Shown in pieces: positions 35,735-44,259 of a stretch of 64,000 nucleotides of DNA. The position numbers and the translations under genes were made by a program. How positions within the stretch are numbered: position 1 is the stretch's first letter; each line of letters opens with the position of its first letter. Origin of the DNA: Hymenobacter sp. YIM 151858-1 (GTDB lineage: Bacteria > Bacteroidota > Bacteroidia > Cytophagales > Hymenobacteraceae); contig NZ_CP110136.1 in the NCBI RefSeq assembly GCF_025979705.1, positions 186,001 to 250,000 of the forward strand, read 5' to 3'. The notes below the pieces were generated by a model. The model ran no database searches, had not been told where the DNA came from, and worked only from the letters and a program-made list of their open reading frames with translations.

Positions 35735-38194
35735 ATGGACAATACCACGATTCAGGAAAACAATTACATGATTAACGACTTGGCCCAAAAGGCTAAGCAG
35801 GATTTTACGCCTGGCCAAGTCGTAAGTGCCGAAGTCGTTCCGGGTACCGCCGATTTTCGTTTCTCGGCCGACAACGGGGTGGTGCTGCTCGTGCAGGTTA
35901 TCACCGACAAAATAATTCGTTTCCGCTACAGCACCGACGGCTACTTCGCGCCCGATTTCAGCTACGCCTTCGAAGGGGGCGTGCCGCCGCGCGAAACCCC
36001 CGCGCTGCTCGAGTTTGTGGAAAAGGACGACCACTACCGCCTCACCACGGGCCGCCTCATTTGCATTGTGGGCAAAGAGGGCATGCACGTGCGCCTGCTC
36101 AACCGCTCGGGCGTGGTGCTGTGCGAGTACGAGAAGGGCTTCCACTGGGAGTACGACTACGAGACCGGCAACGACATCGTGAAGATGAGCCAGCAGGTGC
36201 AGCCCGGCGTGCACTACTTCGGCCTCGGCGACAAGCCCGCCAACATGAACCTGCGCGGGCACCGCTTCTGCAACTGGGGCTCCGATACCTACGGCTACGT
36301 TAAGGGCTCCGACCCGCTCTATAAGAACATTCCGTTCTTCATGGCCCTGCACCAAAAGCTGGCCTACGGTCTGTTCTTCGACAATTCCTTCAAGAGCTAC
36401 TTCGACTTTGCCGCCGAGCGCGCCGACGTAACCTCGTTTTGGGCGCACGGGGGCGAGATGAACTTCTACTTCATCTACGGCCCCACGCTGCTCGAAGTAA
36501 CCCAGCAGTACACCCACTGCCTCACGGGCACGCCCGAACTGCCGCCGCTGTGGGCGCTGGGTTACCACCAGTGCAAGTGGAGCTACTACCCCGAAAAGCT
36601 GTTCCGCGGCATCGGCGAGGAATTCCGGAAGCGCCAGATTCCGTGCGACGCGCTGTACCTCGACATCGACTACATGGACGGGTACCGCTGCTTTACCTGG
36701 CACCCCGAGCACTTCCCCGAGCCCAAAAAGATGGTGCAGGAGCTGGCCAACGACGGCTTCAAGACCATTGTCATTATCGACCCGGGCATCAAAATCGACC
36801 CGCAGTACCCGGTGTGGCAGCAGGGCTTCGAGAACGACTACTTCTGCCGCCGCGGCGACGGGCCGCTGATGAAAGGCTCGGTGTGGCCTGGCCTGTGCCA
36901 CTTCCCCGATTTCACGCGCACCACGGTGCGCGAGTGGTGGAGCGGCCTGTTTAAGGGCCTGATTGAAGACGTGGGCGTGCGCGGCGTGTGGAACGACATG
37001 AACGAGCCGGCCGTGTTCGAGAAAGGCACCTTCCCCGACGACGTGCGCTTCGACTACGACGGCAACCCCTGCACGCACAAAAAGGCGCACAACGTGTACG
37101 GCATGCAAATGGCCCGCGCCACCAACGAGGGCGTGAAGCGCTTCAGCTACCCCAACCGGCCCTTCACCATCACGCGCAGCACTTATTCGGGCGGGCAGCG
37201 CTACTCCTCCGGCTGGACCGGCGACAACGTGGCTTCCTGGGAGCACCTCTGGCTGGCCAACATCCAGTGCCAGCGCCTGAGCATTTCGGGCTTCTCGTTT
37301 ATCGGTTCCGATGTGGGCGGCTTCATCAACACACCCGATGGCGAACTGTATGTGCGCTGGGTAGCCCTGGCGGCGTTCCACCCGTTCTTCCGCACGCACA
37401 GCTCCGGCGACCACGGCGACCAGGAGCCCTGGTCGTTCGGCGAGGAGTTTACCGACCTGGCGCGCCAGTTCATCGAGCTGCGCTACCGCCTGCTGCCCTA
37501 CATGTACACCACATTCTGGCAGTACGTGCAGCACGGCACGCCCATGCTGCGCCCCTTGGCTTTCCTCGACCAAAACGACATCGAGACGTACCAGCGCATG
37601 GCCGAGTTTGCCCTCGGCGACCACCTGCTGGTGTGCCCCGTAACGCAAGCCGGCGTGGATGGCCGCTGGATGTACCTGCCCAAAGGCCAGTGGTACTACT
37701 GGTGGACCGACGAAGCCCGCGACGGCGGCTCGGAAGTGTGGGCCTCGGCCGGCCTCGACCGCATTCCGCTGTACGTGCGCGCCGGTGCCGTAATTCCGCT
37801 GCGCCCCGTGATGCAGTACGTGGAGGAGCTGCCCGTAACCGAGCTCACGCTGCACGTGTACTACAAAAACGGCAAGGAAACCAGCACCCTCTACGACGAC
37901 GGCGGCGAAGGCTACGGCTACCAGCAAGGCCAGTACACGCTGCGCCGCTACACCGTAACCGGCAACGCTACCAGCCTGCAGCTGCAGCAGGAAACCGAAG
38001 GCGAGCTGACGCCCAGCTGGGCCACCTGCCGCGTGGTGCTGCACGGCTTGCCCCTAGGCGCCGAACTGCTTGCCGTGACGGCCGATGGCCAGGAGCTGAA
38101 AGTAGAAGTAGCTCCTTCGGCCAACGGCGGCCAGGACCTGCCCCAAGTGGTAGTGCCGGCCGGCTTTGCCGAGCTAGTGGTGCGCACGGCCTAA
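35735..38194 (+). CDS. Cytosolic GH31 alpha-glucosidase
   Basis: An 819-residue family 31 hydrolase without a signal peptide. The catalytic nucleophile is Asp421 in GVWNDMNEPAVF and the acid/base Asp497 in SGWTGDNVASWEHL, both canonical. The N-terminal sandwich contains VHYFGLGDKPANMNLRG, and SDVGGF and FFRTHSSGDHGDQEPW follow the barrel strands. Members hydrolyse the terminal alpha-glucose of malto- or isomalto-oligosaccharides. ATG at 35735; an internal ATG at 35768 is possible. Together with glgB and the GH13 lipoprotein it points to alpha-glucan storage and use. It has its own terminator. Confidence 0.95.
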   Translation: MDNTTIQENNYMINDLAQKAKQDFTPGQVVSAEVVPGTADFRFSADNGVVLLVQVITDKIIRFRYSTDGYFAPDFSYAFEGGVPPRETPALLEFVEKDDHYRLTTGRLICIVGKEGMHVRLLNRSGVVLCEYEKGFHWEYDYETGNDIVKMSQQVQPGVHYFGLGDKPANMNLRGHRFCNWGSDTYGYVKGSDPLYKNIPFFMALHQKLAYGLFFDNSFKSYFDFAAERADVTSFWAHGGEMNFYFIYGPTLLEVTQQYTHCLTGTPELPPLWALGYHQCKWSYYPEKLFRGIGEEFRKRQIPCDALYLDIDYMDGYRCFTWHPEHFPEPKKMVQELANDGFKTIVIIDPGIKIDPQYPVWQQGFENDYFCRRGDGPLMKGSVWPGLCHFPDFTRTTVREWWSGLFKGLIEDVGVRGVWNDMNEPAVFEKGTFPDDVRFDYDGNPCTHKKAHNVYGMQMARATNEGVKRFSYPNRPFTITRSTYSGGQRYSSGWTGDNVASWEHLWLANIQCQRLSISGFSFIGSDVGGFINTPDGELYVRWVALAAFHPFFRTHSSGDHGDQEPWSFGEEFTDLARQFIELRYRLLPYMYTTFWQYVQHGTPMLRPLAFLDQNDIETYQRMAEFALGDHLLVCPVTQAGVDGRWMYLPKGQWYYWWTDEARDGGSEVWASAGLDRIPLYVRAGAVIPLRPVMQYVEELPVTELTLHVYYKNGKETSTLYDDGGEGYGYQQGQYTLRRYTVTGNATSLQLQQETEGELTPSWATCRVVLHGLPLGAELLAVTADGQELKVEVAPSANGGQDLPQVVVPAGFAELVVRTA

Positions 38195-38218
38195 GTATTG
38201 CTCCCGCTGAACAAGAAA

Positions 38219-38251
38219 GCCCTAGGTGCGACGCCGCACCTAGGGCTTTTT
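38219..38251 (+). terminator. Terminator of the cytosolic GH31 gene
   Basis: Perfect 12-base arms GCCCTAGGTGCG (38219-38230) and CGCACCTAGGGC (38235-38246) followed by TTTTT. A CCTAGG site lies in each arm. Confidence 0.9.
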
Positions 38252-38289
38252 GCTTATTGTTGTGCTGATAAGCTAAACCATACAGGCTC

Positions 38290-38814
38290 TTGCAACAGCA
38301 AAATACGGATGCGCCCAAGCAATGGCTGAGGCTATCCGCAGCAGCATTGTGTGCGCTGATGTGGACTGCTGCACCGGTTGCAGCCCAACGCATAGTGCTG
38401 CCCAAAGGCGAGTACATGGATACCACCAGCCTGCGAAACCCTAGGTGCGGTGCGCCCTTTTACCAGTACTATCAAGTGAAGGGCAAGTATCCGGCTAGTT
38501 CGGGCACGCTCGCACAACAAGCGCAGGCCTTTTTGCAGCAGCGCAAGCGCAATTACACCGGCTCGGGGCTGATAACTTTTCGCTTTGCCATCGACTGCGA
38601 AGGCAAGCGGCTGCCCTGGACCAAAGTATTCCAGACCGACGCGGCTTACCGACCGACGCATTTCGCCCCGGCTTTGGTTGAGGAGCTCTATGCCTTTCTG
38701 CAGACGCTGCCCAACTGGCCCCGGGCCTCCGGGGCCAACCGCGAACCGGCCAACTACCTCACGCTGCTAAGCTTCCGCATTCGGGATGGAAAAGTTGTGG
38801 CCGTTACTCCTTAG
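38290..38814 (+). CDS. Exported small protein with TonB-C-like end
   Basis: A 174-residue protein with an N-terminal hydrophobic segment after a charged start (WLRLSAAALCALMWTAAPVAA), so exported. The second half (SGLITFRFAIDCEGKRLPW, VEELYAFLQTLPNWPRA, LSFRIRDGKVVAVTP) resembles the C-terminal domain of TonB-family proteins, in which a beta-strand, a helix and a W-P motif recur. There is no TonB proline linker and no ExbBD nearby. Its 3' end overlaps the next gene by 29 bases, so the two are translated together. Function unknown. Confidence 0.7.
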   Translation: MQQQNTDAPKQWLRLSAAALCALMWTAAPVAAQRIVLPKGEYMDTTSLRNPRCGAPFYQYYQVKGKYPASSGTLAQQAQAFLQQRKRNYTGSGLITFRFAIDCEGKRLPWTKVFQTDAAYRPTHFAPALVEELYAFLQTLPNWPRASGANREPANYLTLLSFRIRDGKVVAVTP

Positions 38815-39649
38815 CCTAGGTGGCCTGCTGAGCCTGGGCAGCTGCCAGACCGAAGCCAGGCCCACCGCCGTTGCCGACCCGTGCCTCGATCGGGCGTACC
38901 AGGCCAAGCTTATCGAGCGCTACATTGATAATGGCGCGCAGCGCTACGGCTACAACCACCCCAACTGGGAAGTGTACTGCGACAGCCTGATTGCCGCTTG
39001 CCCGAATATTGCCGTGGCGTATCAGGAGAAGGCCATTCCGTACCTTAAAAACGGCGACTACGCCCAAGCCTTCGCCCTCGAAGACAAAGCCGTAAGCCTC
39101 GACCCCAAAACCTGGACGGCCTACCGCGGCTTTCTGTACTGCATCTTCACGAAGGACTACCCGGCCGCTCTGCGCGACTTCGAGCAAGCCGAAAAGCTGG
39201 TGCCAGGCGGCTACCAGATGGACCACACCTACTGGTTTTACCGCGGTTTGTGCCACCTGGAGCTGGGCGACCTGAAAGCCGCAGAAGCTGATTTGCTCCG
39301 CGACGTAGCCACGCAGCAGCAAGGCAAAACCAATACTGCGCCGCACTTCAACTCGCTGTTTTACCTCGGCGTAGTGGCGTACGAGGCCAAGCAACTGCCC
39401 AAAGCAGCCGACTACCTAGGGCGTGCGCTGCAACAGTACCCCCAGCACCCCGATGCGCATTACTACCTAGGGCTAACCGAGCAGGCACTTAGCAAAACCG
39501 GCAGCGCCAGGAAGCACCTTGCGCAGGCACGCCGGTATCTGCAGCAGGGCTACAGCATGAGCGAGGATAACTTGTTCTACGTCAACTATCCGCACCAAAT
39601 TACAGCCCACGAGGCCGAGCAGGCACTAGTTGCCAAACAGGCGCCCTAG
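38786..39649 (+). CDS. TPR lipoprotein
   Basis: A 287-residue lipoprotein: signal MEKLWPLLLSLGGLLSLGSC, lipidated Cys20. At least four TPR-like helix pairs follow between residues 70 and 250 (AVAYQEKAIPYLKNGDYAQA, PKAADYLGRALQQYPQHPDA). TPR proteins hold protein partners; an envelope scaffold is likely. The ATG at 38786 lies inside the previous gene's end (29-base overlap), which suggests translational coupling and a shared job with it. No specific family is recognised. Confidence 0.85.
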   Translation: MEKLWPLLLSLGGLLSLGSCQTEARPTAVADPCLDRAYQAKLIERYIDNGAQRYGYNHPNWEVYCDSLIAACPNIAVAYQEKAIPYLKNGDYAQAFALEDKAVSLDPKTWTAYRGFLYCIFTKDYPAALRDFEQAEKLVPGGYQMDHTYWFYRGLCHLELGDLKAAEADLLRDVATQQQGKTNTAPHFNSLFYLGVVAYEAKQLPKAADYLGRALQQYPQHPDAHYYLGLTEQALSKTGSARKHLAQARRYLQQGYSMSEDNLFYVNYPHQITAHEAEQALVAKQAP

Positions 39650-39655
39650 GTTGGT

Positions 39656-40747
39656 TTACTGCGGCAGTGGCCGGGCAGCTGCCAGCTGCGCCCGCAGGTA
39701 CTCGTACACCTCGGGGTTGGCCAGCAGGGTGCCGTGGTGCTGCCGCGAAAACACCTGCACGCGCACCTGGCCCAGGTCGGAAGGCATTGTTTTGAACACG
39801 CTGCCCGTGGCCGAGTTGCTGCCTACGAGCCCATCGCCGAAGTACTGCGTTAGCCATGATTCGGCATTTTTCAGCAGCGAAGCGGCCAGCACGTGGTACT
39901 GCACGCCGGGTAGGGGCGGTACCTCGGTGCGCGGGGGCAGCAGGTCGTCGGCGTGCGGGTTCAGCCAGTCTTCGTCAACTAAGCGGGCGTGGCGCAAGTC
40001 GCGGATGCCATTGCTGCGTCGGTCGATGGTATCGGCCAGCAGGCGCGCCAGACGCAAATCGAAACGGCGGAGCATCAGGGCCGTCAGAAAGCTGTGCTGC
40101 TCCAGGAACGAGCCCTCGTTGGGCACAGCCAGCAAAAACACCTGGCGCAGTTGGCTAAGCCAGGGGGCTTGCGCTTGTTGCCCGTAGTAGCCGGCGCTCC
40201 GGATTACCAGCCCGCCCATGCTGTGGCCCACCAGCACCAGCTCCGATATGGCCTCGGGCCAGTGCGTAACCAGCGCGGTAAGCAGTTGGCTCAGCTCGCG
40301 GCCGTTCTGCGAAATATGGCGCCCCGAGTTGTAGCGCACGTACAGGCTGCGCACGCCCAGGTCGTGCTCGAGGCGCGGGCCGTAGCGGGGCACCTCGGGC
40401 GAGCCGGTTTGCCAGATGTGCTCGTCGCCCATCAGGCCGTGCACCCACACCACCGTGCGCTTAAGGCCGTCGGTGAGGCCTAGATCGGCCACGGCTACAT
40501 CGGTGCCTTGGCGCCGGAAGCTCAGGCGAATGGCGCGGTGGTCGCCGCGCGCTTCGAGCTGGTCGCCGATGGCGCCGTTGAGGGCCGGCAGCAGAAAGTG
40601 GCGGTAGCTCCGGCCGGTTTGGTACAATGCCTCGGCGCCGGTAAGCGGGGCGGTAGCGGCACGGCGCAGTGCCGATGCGGCTCGGCGCCAGCGCGGCTTA
40701 TCGTCGGCTGAGTCATACTCGGAAGAGCTGCGGTTGAGGCTGGCCAT
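39656..40747 (-). CDS. Alpha/beta-hydrolase, lipase/PGAP1-like
   Basis: A 363-residue alpha/beta hydrolase. The region TVVWVHGLMGDEHIWQTG starts the fold, the nucleophile serine is in LVLVGHSMGGLVIRSAG, and a histidine near the end (RQHHGTLLANPEVY) is the probable base. Residues 75-115 suggest N-terminal helices. The arrangement resembles PGAP1-like and triacylglycerol lipases that act on membrane lipids. No signal peptide from the ATG at 40747 (MASLNRSSSEYD), which is preferred over the open 40864 start. It converges on the TPR lipoprotein gene, six bases away. Confidence 0.85.
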   Translation of the reverse strand: MASLNRSSSEYDSADDKPRWRRAASALRRAATAPLTGAEALYQTGRSYRHFLLPALNGAIGDQLEARGDHRAIRLSFRRQGTDVAVADLGLTDGLKRTVVWVHGLMGDEHIWQTGSPEVPRYGPRLEHDLGVRSLYVRYNSGRHISQNGRELSQLLTALVTHWPEAISELVLVGHSMGGLVIRSAGYYGQQAQAPWLSQLRQVFLLAVPNEGSFLEQHSFLTALMLRRFDLRLARLLADTIDRRSNGIRDLRHARLVDEDWLNPHADDLLPPRTEVPPLPGVQYHVLAASLLKNAESWLTQYFGDGLVGSNSATGSVFKTMPSDLGQVRVQVFSRQHHGTLLANPEVYEYLRAQLAAARPLPQ

Positions 40748-40869
40748 GTACGGAGGAGCTTGAGGGCATGCAAAGGTACGTGGGTTGCCAATATTCCGTT
40801 CGGGTAAGTGCTTGCATCTGAGCGCTCTGAATAAGCCGCTTGCCGTGTTTGCCCCGGTGGCCAAATGAC

Positions 40870-40909
40870 AAAAACGCCGAGGCCAGCTCCCTTTGTTAGC
40901 TGGCCTCGG
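40870..40909 (-). terminator. Terminator of the T9SS gene at 40993
   Basis: Arms CCGAGGCCAGCT (40877-40888) and AGCTGGCCTCGG (40898-40909) with five A at 40870-40874, a T-run on the minus strand. It lies 84 bases beyond the stop at 40993. Confidence 0.75.
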
Positions 40910-40992
40910 GGTTTCCTTTACCCTAGGTCACCTCGGTGTCATTTGCACCTGAGCAGGGTTAGCGAAAGCCCATCAGCCTAACGCGTGGCTCG

Positions 40993-41913
40993 CTAGCGAA
41001 TTACCAAACGGCGCGTAACCAGGCCGGTCGGCGTTTCGAGGCGCAGCAGGTACAGGCCCGGCTGTTGGTTTTGCAGGCGCAGGGCCCGGCCGTTGTAGAG
41101 GCTGCGCGGGGCGGCGCCCTCGCGGTACACCTCCCTGCCCAGGGCATCGGTTACGCTGAGCGGGGCCGTAGCTACGGCCGGGTTATCGAGCGAGGCCAGG
41201 GCAAACTCGCCGGTGCTGCTGGGGTTGGGGTACACGCTGAGGCTTGCGGCCAGTGCGGCCGATTGCTTGTTGGAGGTAACCCGCGCGCCAAACGTAACCT
41301 CATCCACAATCAGCGTGGAGCCGGCCGAAACGCTGCCGGTGCCCACCACAAACCCCAGGCGCAGGGTGTCGGGCGTGAGCGTGCCGGGCGCGTACTCCAT
41401 GTTGTAGGCGGCTTGCCCAAAGGTGCTGCGAGCGGGCAAATCGAGGCCGCCGGTGCCGATGAAATTGCCCTGCGCCGAGCGCGGCCCGCGCGAAAGCGCC
41501 GCCAAAGCCACGGCCGAATCGTTGGGCGCCAGCGTGAGCTTGTACCAGAAACGCACGCTGCCCGGGCGGCTGGTGAACGGGATGCCGCCCGCCGTTTCGG
41601 GGTTTTGCGGGTTGATTTTGGCGCCCACGAACAGCACCGAGGGCACGTACCCCGTGAAGGGCAAGCCCGGAAACGCAACCTGCTTGCTTTGCAGCTGCAC
41701 GGCAAAGTTGCCCGCGTGGCGGTCGGTGGTTTTGGTGGCGAAGCCCAGGGAAATGGGCAGCTGCGTGGCCACCAAATCATCCAGCGAGTACCAGCCGTTC
41801 GGGCTTTCGCGCAGGCCGGTGGTGGTCCAGGTTTCGAAGCCGTTGTTGGGCAGGGTTTGGGCTTGCAGGGCAACAGGAGCAAGCAGGCCGAGTAAGAGTA
41901 AGAGTTTTTTCAT
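40993..41913 (-). CDS. Secreted protein with T9SS type A sorting domain
   Basis: A 306-residue exported protein; the ATG at 41913 starts the signal peptide MKKLLLLLGLLAPVALQAQ, while the open frame upstream is not coding-like. The body begins NNGFETWTTTGLRESPNGW and continues as a beta-sandwich (FWYKLTLAPNDSAVALAALS, STLIVDEVTFG), like the PCMD or CBM-type modules of Bacteroidota. The end, from about SLSVYPNPSSTGEFALA, is a T9SS type A sorting domain finishing QPGLYLLRLETPTGLVTRRL. No catalytic residues were seen; it probably binds a glycan. Confidence 0.85.
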   Translation of the reverse strand: MKKLLLLLGLLAPVALQAQTLPNNGFETWTTTGLRESPNGWYSLDDLVATQLPISLGFATKTTDRHAGNFAVQLQSKQVAFPGLPFTGYVPSVLFVGAKINPQNPETAGGIPFTSRPGSVRFWYKLTLAPNDSAVALAALSRGPRSAQGNFIGTGGLDLPARSTFGQAAYNMEYAPGTLTPDTLRLGFVVGTGSVSAGSTLIVDEVTFGARVTSNKQSAALAASLSVYPNPSSTGEFALASLDNPAVATAPLSVTDALGREVYREGAAPRSLYNGRALRLQNQQPGLYLLRLETPTGLVTRRLVIR

Positions 41914-42029
41914 AGCGTGCGGGGCTTGGGCTAGGCGAGCGGCGGTCGGGCTCGGGCGGATATACGTAAACGGAAGGTCTGGTTTCGGCCCGACATTCTC
42001 AATGACCTCCGTTACTGAGGTTGAATAAA

Positions 42030-42815
42030 TTACGGATGCGTTTTGGCGGCGCGCGGTTGCAGCAGCGGCCACGCCAGCAGCGCCCCGGCCAGCAAACCCC
42101 CTAGGTGCGCCGCGTGGTCGACGTTGGGGTTGAGGTTGCTGGCGAAGTTGGTGCCCACCAGGTACACCGTGTGCACAAACAAAGCGGCCCGGGCCGAGCG
42201 GCTGAGGCGCGCCGCGTTGGTAGCCGCCAGCGTAAGCATGGCCCCGTACAGCCCGAAAATGGCCCCCGATGCGCCTACGCTGTTTACGCCCGCGCTGTGC
42301 CACCACAAGCTCGCCAGGCTGCCACCCAGGCCGCTAAGCCAATACAGCACCAGCAGGCGCCAGCGGCCTACCAGCGGCTCGAGCAAAGCCCCGATAAACA
42401 GCAGGGCATAGGTATTCAGCAACAAGTGCCACAAGCCGCCGTGCAGGGCGCAGGCCGTGAGCAGCCGCCACCACTGGCCACCTAGGGTAAGCGGCGTAAA
42501 GTTGGAGCCCCACAGGATCAGGTCGCGGCCGGCGGGCTGCACGGCATCTACGCCGCTGGCTACCATCAGCAGGTACACCAGCACGTTCAGGCCGGCTAGC
42601 GCCAGCGTTACGGCTACTACGCCAATGCCGGGCAGGGTAGCGGGTGGGGTGGGGCGGGCAGGTTCGGGCTTGGGCACTTGGCCGCGGCGCTGCAGCTCGG
42701 CCCAGGCTGCCTGCACCAGCTGGGGCGCAAACGACCTAGGGTGCTGCGTAAGGTAGAGCAGCTCGGCGTCGGTTTTGCGGGCAAAGGCCTCGGCCAAAGG
42801 CGAACCTGGTTCCAT
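42030..42815 (-). CDS. Rhomboid family intramembrane serine protease
   Basis: A 261-residue rhomboid protease with a cytosolic N-terminal tail and six to seven membrane helices. The catalytic serine is in GVNSVGASGAIFGLYG and the catalytic histidine in NPNVDHAAHLGGLLAGALL. The oxyanion-side histidine/asparagine pair is in HGGLWHLLLNTYALL, with WRLLTACALHG before it. The first 60 residues (AEAFARKTDAELLYL, then VQAAWAELQRRG) form a small helical domain seen in some Bacteroidota rhomboids. Start at ATG 42815; 42833 is possible. Substrates are single-pass membrane proteins, not identifiable here. Confidence 0.92.
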   Translation of the reverse strand: MEPGSPLAEAFARKTDAELLYLTQHPRSFAPQLVQAAWAELQRRGQVPKPEPARPTPPATLPGIGVVAVTLALAGLNVLVYLLMVASGVDAVQPAGRDLILWGSNFTPLTLGGQWWRLLTACALHGGLWHLLLNTYALLFIGALLEPLVGRWRLLVLYWLSGLGGSLASLWWHSAGVNSVGASGAIFGLYGAMLTLAATNAARLSRSARAALFVHTVYLVGTNFASNLNPNVDHAAHLGGLLAGALLAWPLLQPRAAKTHP

Positions 42816-42950
42816 GCCAAAGCGCCCCGCCACAAGCAGGCCAAGTAGCTGAAGCCCGACAACTTGGCAACCCCGCGGGGCGAACTACGGCTGAACCGCG
42901 GCGCCAGCCTGCCGTATAGCCAGAGCCACACCACCCGAACCGAATACACC

Positions 42951-43310
42951 ATGGAACAGGATCCAATTCAGCAAGAGCCCTACAACCAGGAGATGAACGC
43001 CCGCGAAGCCGGACCCGAGTACGACGCGCAGGCCACAGCCTCGGGCCAGTCGCCGGCCGAGCAGGAGCGCGACCCGCAGGGCCGCTTTGGCATGGGCGAC
43101 CGGATGGGCGTGCTCACGGGCGAAAACGCCGACGATAACTCCGGCAGCGGCGGCAACGTGGGTGGCCAGGCAACCAAAGGCCCCAACGTAAGCCGCAGCA
43201 CCGAGCACCACAACCCCGGCAACGCCGCCGAAGGCGATGTGGGCGGCAGCACGGCCTCGGCCGGCACTGGCACCTCGGCCGGCCAACCAGGGCAAGTACC
43301 CGGTCTGTAA
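42951..43310 (+). CDS. Disordered Gly/Gln/Asp-rich small protein 1
   Basis: A 119-residue hydrophilic protein, nearly free of large hydrophobic residues, with acidic N-terminus (MEQDPIQQEPYNQEMNAREA) and Gly/Ser/Thr-rich end (GGSTASAGTGTSAGQ). No signal peptide and no fold predicted by eye. One motif, RFGMGDRMGVLTGENAD at about residues 46-62, is the only non-simple part. ATG at 42951 is preferred over upstream starts inside the open frame. It heads a run of three such genes; hydrophilin-like stress protection is a guess. Confidence 0.7.
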   Translation: MEQDPIQQEPYNQEMNAREAGPEYDAQATASGQSPAEQERDPQGRFGMGDRMGVLTGENADDNSGSGGNVGGQATKGPNVSRSTEHHNPGNAAEGDVGGSTASAGTGTSAGQPGQVPGL

Positions 43311-43414
43311 ACCAACATCTACCGGGGCCAAGCCTGTAATTAGTTGGCCACAAGGCCGCTGTGCTTACAGCTTCCCGGTGTTTCTTTCAACCTACCCCAA
43401 CCACCCCTACAGCT

Positions 43415-43639
43415 ATGAACAAAGGACAAGGCAATTCGACCAACCAGGAGAGCAGCGGCGCCGATAAAGTAGGCGTTGCCAACAGCGGTCAGAACCAGTT
43501 TCCCCTGAAAAAAGACGCGCAGCAGGACACCGAGCAGCAGAACAAGCAGGACGGGCCGGCCAGCGCAGGTTCGCAGGTGCGCGACGAAGCCAAGCAGGTG
43601 AACAGCGGCAGGCACGATTCCAACCAAGGCAATCAGTAA
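43415..43639 (+). CDS. Disordered small protein 2
   Basis: A 74-residue protein composed almost wholly of Gln, Asn, Asp, Gly, Lys and Ser (MNKGQGNSTNQESSGADKVG, then KDAQQDTEQQNKQDGPASAG). It has no cysteine and hardly any aliphatic residues. ATG at 43415 follows a short C/T-rich leader. It resembles bacterial hydrophilins or KGG-type stress proteins in composition, not in any clear motif. It lies 104 bases after gene 1 and 12 bases before gene 3, so it is likely co-transcribed. Confidence 0.7.
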   Translation: MNKGQGNSTNQESSGADKVGVANSGQNQFPLKKDAQQDTEQQNKQDGPASAGSQVRDEAKQVNSGRHDSNQGNQ

Positions 43640-43651
43640 CGTACCGCAACC

Positions 43652-44092
43652 ATGAGCAACGCATCGAAAAACCAGTCGGGCAACGACCCGAACGCCAACC
43701 GGCAAGTAGCGCCGGGTTCGGCCCCCATCGATAAAACCAGCCCCGACGGCAACATCAACCGCAGCGAGGCCAAGCATGTGGGCGGCGCCAGCCCGAGCAG
43801 CACCGGCAGCCCCGAGGCCAACCGCAGCACCACCGGCCAGCACGGCGGCAACCACGGCAACGACCGCGACAACCGCAACGAGCAGCCAGCCTCGGGCGAA
43901 AACGCCAAAGGCAGCTCCAACCGCGGCGGGCAGCCCTCAGCCGACCAACGCAACCAAGGCGGCGGGCAGGATTCGGAGAAAAAGCAGAACCAAAGCCAGG
44001 CCAAAGGCGAGTCGGATTACTACGCCAACGGCAGCCTCTCGCGCAGCTCCGCCAACGACGGCGGCACCATTGAAGACTCGCAGAATCAGTAA
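43652..44092 (+). CDS. Disordered small protein 3
   Basis: A 146-residue hydrophilic protein rich in Asn, Gly, Ser and Gln (MSNASKNQSGNDPNANRQVA). A GNHGNDRDNRNEQPAS segment is typical. The only aromatic patch is ESDYYANGSLSRSS near residue 120. No signal peptide, no membrane segment and no recognised domain. Its start is 12 bases after the stop of gene 2. All three proteins share composition and lack of order, so the group probably arose by duplication or serves one purpose. Confidence 0.72.
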   Translation: MSNASKNQSGNDPNANRQVAPGSAPIDKTSPDGNINRSEAKHVGGASPSSTGSPEANRSTTGQHGGNHGNDRDNRNEQPASGENAKGSSNRGGQPSADQRNQGGGQDSEKKQNQSQAKGESDYYANGSLSRSSANDGGTIEDSQNQ

Positions 44093-44106
44093 GCGAATGG
44101 AGTTGG

Positions 44107-44215
44107 TGAGTTAGCGAGTTGGGAGTTTAGGAGTTATTGCGAAATGCTGTGCTGAAGCGTTTAGCCCACAAACGACAATAACTCTTAAACTCCCAACTCC
44201 TTAATTCATTAACTC
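44107..44215. repeat. AT-rich imperfect inverted repeat
   Basis: The left part (44107-44139, GAGTTGGGAGTTTAGGAGTT) pairs with 44176-44215 (CAATAACTCTTAAACTCCCA). The centre is 36 bases without a gene. It separates the disordered-protein run from the hydrolase at 44260 and could end transcription of the first group. Confidence 0.6.
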
Positions 44216-44259
44216 TCTCGGGTCCGGTTCATCGGCGCCATGAAGTATCTTCCGGCACG

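Noticed and set aside
35705-38044. 779-codon open frame opposite the cytosolic GH31
   Set aside because: The plus strand shows complete GH31 catalytic motifs; the minus frame has no recognisable domain and typical shadow composition.
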